A stretch of 6,281 nt of DNA from an uncultured Caryophanales bacterium (GCA_946401755.1 CAMIVH010000051.1:1-6281), one strand, 5' to 3'. Shown: positions 1-6,281, numbered from the stretch's first letter. Numbers and translations: made by a program. Notes: a model not told the origin generated them from the sequence alone.

Positions 1-1806
1 GATATTTCTGGCATCATTTCCTTATTAACTGATTATCAAGAATTCAATAATCAACTTAATGGTAAAGAAATGTCTGACCCAACAGTCTTAAAGAATTTAA
101 CCGGTACAGGTGGTGCCTTAAAAGATGTCCTCTGTGACATGCATGATTCTAACTTATTCCATACACCTGCTAGAAACATCGATGGTGCGACATATTACAC
201 AACTAAATATGATTCAGGCTATACCTTATTCGAAGAATTAATCAGCAAGATTTGTTCATTCGTGAAGTTAGATGACTTTGCTTACGATAGCACCTATGAG
301 TTAGATGTCTCTACCTACGGTAGCGCCGCTAATAAACTAACTGCCCGCATTAATGAAATCACCAAAGCGGATGATACAGGTGTTTCCACAAATGTCTATC
401 ACACCGCTCAAGGCACAGCTTGGTATGATGAAATCGATTCCATTATGAATCTTGCTAATACCGCTGCGGATATGACCACAGGTACATCTTTAGATGTCTC
501 CTCATTTGAACTTAATAAACTCTCACCAACACAAATCAAGGATATGTTAACCGCGGTTAATAGTTCTGATATCCTCGCTGATGCTTTACCAAAATTCATC
601 AAAGATGGTTTCACATCTATTAATCTTGGTACATTAACTTCCTATAGCGATGTTAACTATGCTTATTATCGTTTAGGCCAAGTCGTCTATGGTGGTGATG
701 ATGCCGATTCACCAGCGGGTTCTGAAATTGATAACATCTATCAAGTGATGAGTGTCCTTTATAACGAAGGCACACAAACCTATAACACTGATATGAACAA
801 TATGACAGAGTTTGCTAAAGGTAGTGAAGGTGAAGCACGCTTAACTGGCTTACTCAAGTTCTTATATCAATCACATATCTTTGATACATCCTTAAATGGT
901 ACCTATAAACAATATAACGTTGTGGATGGTCATAACATTACCGCTCAAGGTATTATGCTTTATAACTCCTTAGGTAATGATTTATCCGCTTATATCGCTA
1001 AAGACGCTGATAAATCGACTTCTGCTAAAAGTGCTTTAGATAAGATTTCTACCTTATCAACTATCGTTCATATGGAAAACTACATTGAAAGTGAAGTTGA
1101 TATCACTTATCAAGTTGAAGCCAAAGGCTTAAAGAGACTTGTGGACTTAACGGATGGTCAGATTAACGCTAGTACATTTAACGATAATAACGTTAATACC
1201 ATTAAAGCCAAGAAATCACTCATTTTAGGCATCGTGGAAAGCGCTTATAACGCCACAGCTGAAACTGACCCAAGCTTATACAAACGTTCCGCTATTACGA
1301 GCGAATTCATTTCTGGCTTATTCAATACAATCTTAGAAAATCAATACACCAAGCTCGAAACTAAACCAACATATCAATATGTGGTCTATAGCTTTGGTAA
1401 TGATGATGCCTCAACCTTAGATATCTCTGATTATGATGCACTTGATGTCATCGAAAGAGATGGTTTAGAAGGCATGCTTGATGCTTTAGATTATATTGGT
1501 GCTACTTCAACCCCAAGTTCATTGCAAGCAAACCGTGAACAAATCAAAGCGAAGTTTGCAATGATGGGTGAACAACCAGGTAAGAACTCTCATATGGCAC
1601 AAGCCTTATACCTTACCGAAGCGCATCAATATCTAAAGAATCTCCGTAATCCTGCGGTTACAAACGGTGGTCAAATGTTCGTCCCAGTCGATGAGACAAG
1701 CAATGATCCAACCGGTAGCAATAACGTTTATAGCAACTCTTTCTCTTTCAAAGAATACGGGGAAAGAATTGATAACTTCCTTAATGGAGCAACCATCGGA
1801 ATCTAA
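1..1806 (+). CDS. Large repeat-containing hypothetical protein, C-terminal part (5' end outside window)
   Basis: I do not recognise a family. The reading frame is open from base 1 and runs through the ATG at 70 (23 codons come before it), so that ATG is probably internal and the gene is cut by the window edge. It ends at TAA 1804-1806. At least 601 residues are visible. They are rich in Asp, Asn, Ser, Thr and Tyr, acidic by eye, with only one Trp and two Cys. No transmembrane segment, LPXTG motif or catalytic motif is visible, and the C-terminus (ending NGATIGI) is soluble in character. A degenerate motif recurs (counting from the ATG at 70) at residues 16-32, 155-171 and 257-273: [LI]-x3-L-x5-S-x-[LI]-[FL]. 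Stretches between the copies are Tyr/Gly/Asp-rich. The composition would suit a large secreted or surface protein, but the N-terminus and any signal peptide are not in view, so location is an inference. The frame is certain and the function unknown. Confidence 0.85.
   Translation, partial: DISGIISLLTDYQEFNNQLNGKEMSDPTVLKNLTGTGGALKDVLCDMHDSNLFHTPARNIDGATYYTTKYDSGYTLFEELISKICSFVKLDDFAYDSTYELDVSTYGSAANKLTARINEITKADDTGVSTNVYHTAQGTAWYDEIDSIMNLANTAADMTTGTSLDVSSFELNKLSPTQIKDMLTAVNSSDILADALPKFIKDGFTSINLGTLTSYSDVNYAYYRLGQVVYGGDDADSPAGSEIDNIYQVMSVLYNEGTQTYNTDMNNMTEFAKGSEGEARLTGLLKFLYQSHIFDTSLNGTYKQYNVVDGHNITAQGIMLYNSLGNDLSAYIAKDADKSTSAKSALDKISTLSTIVHMENYIESEVDITYQVEAKGLKRLVDLTDGQINASTFNDNNVNTIKAKKSLILGIVESAYNATAETDPSLYKRSAITSEFISGLFNTILENQYTKLETKPTYQYVVYSFGNDDASTLDISDYDALDVIERDGLEGMLDALDYIGATSTPSSLQANREQIKAKFAMMGEQPGKNSHMAQALYLTEAHQYLKNLRNPAVTNGGQMFVPVDETSNDPTGSNNVYSNSFSFKEYGERIDNFLNGATIGI
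115..165 (+). repeat. Degenerate protein repeat, copy A
   Basis: This encodes ALKDVLCDMHDSNLFHT. It aligns without gaps to copies at 532-582 and 838-888. Shared positions are the hydrophobic at 2, Leu at 6, Ser at 12, Leu/Ile at 14 and Phe/Leu at 15. Copies A and B also share Lys-Asp at positions 3-4, and copies A and C share the final Phe-x-Thr. The similarity is at protein level only, with no DNA repeat, so it reflects old duplication or a recurring helical module. Confidence 0.45.
532..582 (+). repeat. Degenerate protein repeat, copy B
   Basis: This encodes QIKDMLTAVNSSDILAD, which aligns to copy A at 115-165 with a common [LI]-K-D-[VM]-L core and a Ser-Asx-[LI] end. The Phe-x-Thr tail of copies A and C is replaced by Leu-Ala-Asp. 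The segment looks like an amphipathic helix followed by a turn. Confidence 0.4.
838..888 (+). repeat. Degenerate protein repeat, copy C
   Basis: This encodes RLTGLLKFLYQSHIFDT, which aligns to copy A at 115-165 with identical Leu (2), Leu (6), Ser (12), Phe (15) and Thr (17). As with copy A, a Tyr- and Gly-containing stretch and then another hydrophobic helix-like segment follow. This suggests that the repeated unit is longer than the 17-residue core. Confidence 0.4.
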
Positions 1807-1807
1807 T

Positions 1808-2188
1808 ATGGCGAGCACAATTAAGGAACAACACATTAATCAAATCGAAGTGATGAAAAGCAAATTTATTGCTTACTTCCTTCCCTTAGATAACGAAGAG
1901 AACTTTAAGCCATTCTTGGCCGCTCTTCGAAAAGAACACAAAAAGGCGCGTCATATCGTTTATGCATATCGCGTCGGTATGAAAAGTAAATCTTGTGATG
2001 ACGGGGAACCTAAAGGTACTGCTGGTCATCCCTTGCTTGATTTACTTTACAAAAAAGACATTAATAATGTCGCCTTATTAGTGGTCAGGTATTTTGGTGG
2101 CACTAAACTTGGTGCTTCTAGATTACTTAGAACCTACTTACAAGCGGGTATTGATGTCATCAATAGTAGCGAGTTAATCGCTTTATAG
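1808..2188 (+). CDS. yigZ: YigZ/IMPACT family protein, single N-terminal domain
   Basis: This is a UPF0029/IMPACT-family protein. The family includes E. coli YigZ and eukaryotic IMPACT, and its bacterial biochemical role is poorly defined. From the ATG at 1808 it has 126 residues. Family signatures are KSKFIAYF at 17-24, ARHIVYAYRVG at 47-57, DDGEPKGTAGHPLL at 64-77 and VVRYFGGTKLG at 92-102. Typical bacterial YigZ is about 200 residues with a C-terminal DUF1949 ferredoxin-like domain. Here the protein stops about 20 residues after the RYFGG motif, so that domain is absent. The frame is open upstream to an ATG at 1667, but that extension overlaps the previous gene and has no family similarity. 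ATG 1784 is another possible start. I prefer 1808 because it lies one base after the upstream stop and leaves the usual short leader before KSKF. Its ribosome binding site is weak (CGGA at 1797-1800), which suggests translational coupling. Confidence 0.9.
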   Translation: MASTIKEQHINQIEVMKSKFIAYFLPLDNEENFKPFLAALRKEHKKARHIVYAYRVGMKSKSCDDGEPKGTAGHPLLDLLYKKDINNVALLVVRYFGGTKLGASRLLRTYLQAGIDVINSSELIAL

Positions 2189-2193
2189 AAAGG
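2189..2193 (+). promoter_or_regulatory. Ribosome binding site for the Mrp-type gene
   Basis: GAAAGG-type purine run immediately after the yigZ stop codon, with 10 bases between it and the ATG at 2204. It supports that start, which is also fixed by the Cys-rich leader that begins three residues later. Confidence 0.6.
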
Positions 2194-2203
2194 TAACAGC
2201 ATT

Positions 2204-3019
2204 ATGGCAAATTGTGATGGTAACTGCGAACACTGCAGCGTTGAAGGCTGTGGTGAACGTATCGTTAAAAGCAAACCAAACGAATTTACAAACATCAAAA
2301 GAATCATTGGTGTTTTATCCGGTAAAGGTGGGGTCGGTAAATCTTTTGTGACTTCATCTATCGCCGCTTACTTAAATAGAAACGGATTAAAAGTCGGTAT
2401 CTTAGACGCTGACGTCACCGGTCCTAGTATTCCTAAAGCCTTTGGTGTGAAGGAAAAGGCCTATGGTGAAAATGGCTTTATTTTCCCCGCTAAAACAGTC
2501 GGTGGTATTGAAATCATGTCCGCTAATCTTCTTTTAGAAGATGAAAAAGAACCAATCATTTGGAGAGGACCATTAGTTGGTAATCTTGTTAAACAATTCT
2601 TTGAACAAGTGATGTGGGGCGAATTAGACGTCTTATTAATCGATATGCCTCCAGGCACAGGCGATGTGGCTTTAACCACATTCCAAAGCTTACCAATCGA
2701 TGATTTAATCATCGTCACATCTCCTCAAGACTTAGTTTCTTTAATCGTCACAAAAGCCATCAAGATGGCGGAAATGATGAATATCCATGTCTTAGGTGTT
2801 GTGGAAAATATGTCATATCTCGTCTGTCCAAAATGCGCAGAAAAGATTCCAGTCTTTGGTGAATCTCATTTAGAAGAATTCGCGAAAGAAATGAAATTTA
2901 CTATCTTAGGTAAATTACCACTCAATAGTGATAACACTAAGTTAATGGACAAAGGTGAAATTGAAAAAGTTTCTCTTCCAGAAATCAAAAGTGTTATTGA
3001 TGCAATTAAAGGAGAGTAA
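2204..3019 (+). CDS. mrp: Mrp/NBP35-type P-loop ATPase, probable Fe-S cluster carrier
   Basis: This 271-residue protein belongs to the Mrp/ApbC/NBP35 branch of the MinD-like ATPases. Characterised members bind a 4Fe-4S cluster and pass it to apo-proteins in the cytoplasm. The deviant Walker A motif is SGKGGVGKS at 39-47. DADVTGPSIPK follows at 68-78, and the family signature DMPPGTGD is at 147-154. A CPKC pair at 208-211, after VENMSYLV, matches the CxxC that binds the bridging cluster at the dimer interface. The N-terminus holds four Cys at 4, 8, 11 and 16 (C-x3-C-x2-C-x4-C). This leader is like those of NBP35 and of clostridial or archaeal Mrp proteins, and it takes the place of the N-terminal DUF59 (MIP18-like) domain of E. 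coli-type Mrp. Length and motifs are complete. The gene lies 15 bases after yigZ and 2 bases before the peptidase gene. No other Fe-S assembly genes are in the window. Confidence 0.95.
   Translation: MANCDGNCEHCSVEGCGERIVKSKPNEFTNIKRIIGVLSGKGGVGKSFVTSSIAAYLNRNGLKVGILDADVTGPSIPKAFGVKEKAYGENGFIFPAKTVGGIEIMSANLLLEDEKEPIIWRGPLVGNLVKQFFEQVMWGELDVLLIDMPPGTGDVALTTFQSLPIDDLIIVTSPQDLVSLIVTKAIKMAEMMNIHVLGVVENMSYLVCPKCAEKIPVFGESHLEEFAKEMKFTILGKLPLNSDNTKLMDKGEIEKVSLPEIKSVIDAIKGE
3008..3016 (+). promoter_or_regulatory. Ribosome binding site for the M24 peptidase gene
   Basis: AAAGGAGAG is a near-consensus Shine-Dalgarno site lying inside the last codons of the Mrp gene, 5 bases before the ATG at 3022. 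It fixes the peptidase start and ties the two genes together as an operon pair. Confidence 0.8.
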
Positions 3020-3021
3020 TT

Positions 3022-4272
3022 ATGTTAGAGTTAGATTCACGTCGTAAAAAACTATTTGATCAAATGAAAGACAATAGTGTGGCTGTCTTCTTTTCTGGCG
3101 TCAGTAAAATCGCTAGTGAAGATGAAGCGTTACCATTTGTTTGTAATAAAAACTTCTTTTACCTTACAGGTATTAAACAAGAACACAGCGCTCTTATGCT
3201 CATCAAAACTTTAGGTGAAAGAAAAGCTTATTTATTCGTTGATCCATATAGCGAGCTTAAAGAAAAATGGACTGGTAAACGTTTAACTCCAGAAGCCGCG
3301 AGCTTAATAAGTGGTCTTAAAAACGTTTATACATCCGATAATTTAGAAACTATGCTTTCTTTAGCCATTACTAAACAACAGTATGGTGAAATTGATTGCT
3401 TATATTTAGATTTATCTTCTCCAGAACAAAAACTTAAAGATGGCATGTTTATGAACGATTTAGTGGTCAAGTTGCAACTTGATTATCAAAAAGATATCGT
3501 TGATAGCTATCCAATCTTAAGAGATTTAAGAATGGTTAAATCTTCTGAAGAAATCGAAAATATGGTCAAGGCAATTGAAAAGACCAATAACGGTATTGCT
3601 TATGCAATTAGTAAATTGAAAGTGGGCATGAAAGAACATGAACTCGCTGATTACTTTGAATTATATGGTCGTTTACATGATCGTAGTGGTCTAGCCTTTG
3701 ACACAATCATTGCCTCAGGTAAGAACGCTACTTGCTTACATTACCCATCACAAAACGATACCGTGAGAGAAAACGACTTAATTCTTTTCGACTTAGGTTA
3801 TGAATATAACGGCTATAGTGCGGATATTTCTCGTACCTTCCCAGTAAACGGCAAGTTTGAAGGTGTTCAAGCTAAAATCTATGAAGCAGTTTTGAACTGT
3901 AACAAAGCCGTTATTCAAATGATCAAACCTGGCTTAACCATTAAAGACTTACAAGAATTCGCTACTGAATACTTAAGAAAACAATGCATTAACTCTGGCT
4001 TAATGGATATGAATGATGATATCCGTAATTATTATTACCACAATGTTTCTCACCATCTTGGTTTAGATACTCATGACATCTCCTTAAGAGAAAAGCCATT
4101 AGAAAATGGTAATGTCATTACAGTTGAACCTGGTTTATATTTCGCTAAATATGGTGTTGGTGTCCGTATTGAAGACGATGTTTTAGTCAGTGATAATGGC
4201 TCAATCGTCTTAAGTAAAAACATTGTTAAAGAGATGGATGAAGTCGAAAGACTCATGGCCACAAGAGGTTAA
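3022..4272 (+). CDS. pepP: M24 family metallopeptidase, Xaa-Pro aminopeptidase type
   Basis: This is a cytoplasmic aminopeptidase, expected to release an N-terminal residue that precedes proline. It has 416 residues. An N-terminal creatinase/AMP_N-type domain covers about 1-170 (including FFYLTGIKQEHSALMLI near 45-61), and a C-terminal pita-bread M24 domain covers about 175-412. All five metal ligands are present: Asp257 and Asp268 (in LFDLGYEYNGYSADISRTF), His344 (SHHLGLDTHD), Glu369 (TVEPGLY) and Glu384 (VRIEDDV). His240 (CLHYPSQND) and His351 match the accessory catalytic histidines of E. coli PepP. The enzyme therefore looks intact and dimetal, probably using Mn. There is no signal peptide. 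I favour the PepP subtype because of the SHHLGLD-x-HD and HYPSQND motifs. Prolidase (PepQ, acting on Xaa-Pro dipeptides) is the main alternative and cannot be excluded by sequence alone. It follows the Mrp gene by 2 bases and precedes glpK by 3. Confidence 0.94.
   Translation: MLELDSRRKKLFDQMKDNSVAVFFSGVSKIASEDEALPFVCNKNFFYLTGIKQEHSALMLIKTLGERKAYLFVDPYSELKEKWTGKRLTPEAASLISGLKNVYTSDNLETMLSLAITKQQYGEIDCLYLDLSSPEQKLKDGMFMNDLVVKLQLDYQKDIVDSYPILRDLRMVKSSEEIENMVKAIEKTNNGIAYAISKLKVGMKEHELADYFELYGRLHDRSGLAFDTIIASGKNATCLHYPSQNDTVRENDLILFDLGYEYNGYSADISRTFPVNGKFEGVQAKIYEAVLNCNKAVIQMIKPGLTIKDLQEFATEYLRKQCINSGLMDMNDDIRNYYYHNVSHHLGLDTHDISLREKPLENGNVITVEPGLYFAKYGVGVRIEDDVLVSDNGSIVLSKNIVKEMDEVERLMATRG
4263..4268 (+). 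promoter_or_regulatory. Ribosome binding site for glpK
   Basis: AAGAGG lies in the last codons of the peptidase gene, 7 bases before the glpK ATG at 4276. Its placement inside the upstream coding region supports coupled translation. Confidence 0.65.
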
Positions 4273-4275
4273 AAT

Positions 4276-5745
4276 ATGAAATACATTTTAGCAATCGATC
4301 AAGGCACCACAAGTTCACGCGCAATTCTTTTTGATAATGCTGGTAAACCAATTCAAATCGCTCAAAGAGAAGTGACTTGTTTATTTCCACATTCTGGCTG
4401 GGTTGAAGCAGATGCATTAGCCATCTGGGTTTCAGTCATGGATGTTATTAACGAAGTCTTGATTAAAGCTAATTTGACTATCGATGATGTCGCGACCATT
4501 GGTTTAACAAACCAAAGAGAAACCACAGTTGTTTGGTCTAAAGCTACTGGTATGCCAGTTTATAACGCTATTGTGTGGCAGTCTAGACAATCCGCAGACA
4601 TCTGCGATAGGTTTGCTAAAGATAAAGAAACTATCCATCAAAAGACTGGTTTAATTATTAATCCATATTTCTCCGCTTCCAAAGTGCGTTTTATCTTAGA
4701 CCATATTGAAAATGGTCAAGCAAGAGCGGAGTCTGGTGAATTATTATTCGGCACAATTGATTCATGGATTATCTATAAGTTAACAAGTGGTAAAGTCCAT
4801 GCTACAGACGTGACTAATGCTTCTCGTACACTTTTATTTAATATCAACGATATGAAATGGGATGAAGAACTTTGCAAGATGTTTGATATCCCAATGTCAA
4901 TGTTACCAGCGGTAAGACCAAGCGCTTATGACTACGGTCAAGCATCTTTCTTAAAGAGTGATGTTCATATCACTGGTGTCTTAGGTGATCAACAAGCCGC
5001 TTTATTTGGTCAAACATGTTTTGAAAGTGGTGAAAGTAAAAATACCTATGGTACAGGTTGCTTCTTACTAGTTAATACTGGTGATAAACCAGTCTTCTCT
5101 AATAAAGGTTTATTAACCACAGTGGCCTGGCAAATCGGTAACAAAGTCACCTATGCATTAGAAGGCTCTGTCTTTATCGGTGGGGCAATTGTCCAATGGA
5201 TTAGAGATGAAATGCAGTTAATAGAAAATGCTGCAGATAGTGAGAAGATTGCACAAATGAGTCATCGTTCACGTGTCTATATTGTTCCAGCCTTTACAGG
5301 TTTAGGAACACCATACTGGGATGATGACGCTAGAGGCGCAGTATTTGGTTTAACAAGAGGCACTAATCGTAGCCAATTCGTTAGAGCCTGTTTAGAAGCT
5401 ATTGCCTATCAATGTAAAGACGTCATGGAAGTCATGCAAAAAGATGCCGCACAAAACATCTCCGTTTTAAAGGTTGATGGTGGCGCCACTAAGAACAAAT
5501 ATCTCATGCAGTTCCAAAGTGATATCTTACATACCACAATTAAACTTCCTAAGTGTTTAGAAACTACCGCTTTAGGTGCAGCCTATATGGCGGGTCTAGA
5601 GTGTGGATATTATCCAAACTTAGAAAGCATTAAAAAGATTCATGAATACCAAGCGATTTATGAACCACAAATGAGCAAAAAAGAAATTAAAGAATTATAC
5701 AAAGGTTGGAAGACGGCTATTAAAGCCACAAGAATGTTTAAGTAA
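4276..5745 (+). CDS. glpK: Glycerol kinase
   Basis: This enzyme phosphorylates glycerol with ATP to sn-glycerol 3-phosphate in the cytoplasm, for glycolysis and phospholipid synthesis. It has 489 residues, close to the usual 495-505, in the FGGY fold. The N-terminal nucleotide loop is DQGTTSSR at 8-15. Glycerol contacts expected from E. coli GlpK are present: Arg81-Glu82 (TNQRET), Trp101 (AIVWQ), Tyr131 (NPYF) and Asp238 (GDQQAALFGQ). NTYGTGCF at 256-263, GLGTPYWDDDARG at 342-354, KVDGGATKN at 399-407 and ETTALGAAYMAG at 429-440 follow in normal order. The usual GWVEHDP is GWVEADA here. The loop before GDQQ is about three residues shorter than in Bacillus GlpK and lacks the YHF histidine that HPr phosphorylates in many Bacillota, so PTS control through that site is unlikely. 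No glycerol facilitator or glycerol-3-phosphate oxidase/dehydrogenase gene is in the window. It lies 3 bases after the peptidase gene. Confidence 0.97.
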   Translation: MKYILAIDQGTTSSRAILFDNAGKPIQIAQREVTCLFPHSGWVEADALAIWVSVMDVINEVLIKANLTIDDVATIGLTNQRETTVVWSKATGMPVYNAIVWQSRQSADICDRFAKDKETIHQKTGLIINPYFSASKVRFILDHIENGQARAESGELLFGTIDSWIIYKLTSGKVHATDVTNASRTLLFNINDMKWDEELCKMFDIPMSMLPAVRPSAYDYGQASFLKSDVHITGVLGDQQAALFGQTCFESGESKNTYGTGCFLLVNTGDKPVFSNKGLLTTVAWQIGNKVTYALEGSVFIGGAIVQWIRDEMQLIENAADSEKIAQMSHRSRVYIVPAFTGLGTPYWDDDARGAVFGLTRGTNRSQFVRACLEAIAYQCKDVMEVMQKDAAQNISVLKVDGGATKNKYLMQFQSDILHTTIKLPKCLETTALGAAYMAGLECGYYPNLESIKKIHEYQAIYEPQMSKKEIKELYKGWKTAIKATRMFK

Positions 5746-5748
5746 GGA
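5743..5748 (+). promoter_or_regulatory. Ribosome binding site for the gene after glpK
   Basis: TAAGGA overlaps the glpK stop codon (TAA 5743-5745) and ends 6 bases before the ATG at 5755. It supports that ATG as a true start and suggests that this gene is in the same transcript as glpK. Confidence 0.6.
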
Positions 5749-5754
5749 ATAAAA

Positions 5755-6281
5755 ATGGAAATAAAGAATATCTGGACAAAAGAGCAAGTTGCTCGCTATC
5801 TAAAAGGTATTCAGGTGACAGTCGAACTCGATCCTGATTACATTTATGATGTTTATGAAATGGCCAACGAATTCATCGGAATAGTGGACCAAGAAAATGT
5901 ACAAATAGAGGTTAAAGAGATCAATCAATTTGAACTCTTACTTTACTGTGTTGGAGAATACTATTATTCAATCTCACATCTTAACGCTGAAGAACTCGCT
6001 AGATTCAAAGCTAACGAAGAATATCCTTCCTCTATGGCGAGTGTCGCCGCTGATAAATATTTGTCCTTATCCATTTTTAATCACGTCGAAAAGAAACTAA
6101 GTAACCGCTTTATTCCTTCCGCTTCCTCTTTAAATATTTATTTAAACTTCATGCTTAATATCGTTAAAGGCTATAAGAAGAATGATCCTCAATCCTCACT
6201 TATTAGTGACCTTCTTATGAAATCATTAACGATTTCTCGTTGTATCTTAGAAAACTTACTTAATGGTTATGAAACAGAAGC
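5755..6281 (+). CDS. Hypothetical protein, N-terminal part (3' end outside window)
   Basis: I do not recognise this gene. It begins at an ATG 9 bases after the glpK stop with a well-placed Shine-Dalgarno site, and the frame stays open for 175 codons to the window edge, so the C-terminus is missing. The start MEIKNIWTKEQVARYL is neither a signal peptide nor a membrane segment, which points to a cytoplasmic protein. Residues 1-75 look mixed alpha/beta and acidic (VTVELDPDYIYDVYEMANEF). From about 77 it becomes mostly helical and Leu/Ser/Lys-rich (YLSLSIFNHVEKKLSNRF at 102-119, then LNIYLNFMLNIVKGYKK at 126-142). There is one Trp (residue 7) and two Cys (65 and 163), with no metal-binding cluster, P-loop or helix-turn-helix that I can name. 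Codon use resembles its neighbours. Its place directly behind glpK suggests co-expression, but gives no firm functional link. Confidence 0.85.
   Translation, partial: MEIKNIWTKEQVARYLKGIQVTVELDPDYIYDVYEMANEFIGIVDQENVQIEVKEINQFELLLYCVGEYYYSISHLNAEELARFKANEEYPSSMASVAADKYLSLSIFNHVEKKLSNRFIPSASSLNIYLNFMLNIVKGYKKNDPQSSLISDLLMKSLTISRCILENLLNGYETE

Noticed and set aside
70..72. ATG at 70 as the true start of the large first gene.
   Set aside because: The same frame is open for 23 codons back to base 1 with similar composition, and no Shine-Dalgarno site stands at a proper distance. It is more likely an internal Met of a longer gene.
408..614. Minus-strand open frame inside the large first gene; similar ones at 1633-1836, 2461-2718 and 4071-4262.
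   Set aside because: All four lie antisense to well-supported genes, have no ribosome binding site that I can see, and encode no recognisable protein. They are shadows of the + strand coding.
1667..1807. Upstream extension of the yigZ frame to the ATG at 1667 (47 extra codons).
   Set aside because: It overlaps the end of the preceding gene in another frame, has no YigZ-like sequence, and known family members begin shortly before the KSKF motif. The start at 1808 (or possibly 1784) fits better.
3522..3543. Perfect 8-base inverted repeat AGATTTAA / TTAAATCT with a 6-base loop.
   Set aside because: It lies within the peptidase coding region, is AT-only apart from two pairs, and has no U-tract or regulatory setting. 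In an AT-rich window this is expected by chance.

Overview
The window is a low-GC, gene-dense stretch with every supported gene on the + strand. TTA is a favoured Leu codon, ribosome binding sites are GGAG-like, and the glycerol kinase is of a Bacillota-like type. This suggests a member of the Bacillota (Bacilli/Erysipelotrichales-like) or a Mollicutes-related gut lineage. All Trp codons in the six reading frames I followed are TGG, no in-frame TGA occurs, and the four complete genes plus the first gene end in TAA or TAG. The window therefore gives no sign of the Mycoplasma code, in which TGA means Trp. The genus cannot be fixed from the sequence.

Layout: (1) 1-1806 is the 3' end of a large gene whose start lies upstream of the window. 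It encodes at least 601 residues of an Asp/Asn/Ser/Thr/Tyr-rich protein of unknown function, with a degenerate internal repeat and no membrane anchor at its C-terminus. (2) 1808-2188 is a short YigZ/IMPACT-family protein with only the N-terminal domain. (3) 2204-3019 is an Mrp/NBP35-type P-loop ATPase with a Cys-rich leader and a C-terminal CxxC, probably an iron-sulfur carrier. (4) 3022-4272 is an M24 metallopeptidase of the Xaa-Pro aminopeptidase (PepP/PepQ) type with all five metal ligands. (5) 4276-5745 is glycerol kinase GlpK. (6) 5755 to the window end is the start of an unrecognised protein, cut by the window edge.

The gaps between genes are 1, 15, 2, 3 and 9 bases. Most starts have a Shine-Dalgarno-like site in or just after the preceding gene, and I see no hairpin terminator or promoter in any gap. 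The genes are therefore probably co-transcribed, at least from yigZ onward. They do not form one obvious pathway: they look like a housekeeping run (Fe-S assembly, peptide turnover, glycerol entry into glycolysis or lipid synthesis) behind a large lineage-specific protein. There are no RNA genes, mobile elements, CRISPR arrays or gene-free stretches. I found no convincing new multi-gene system. The least explained parts are the repeat protein at the left end and the hypothetical gene at the right end.
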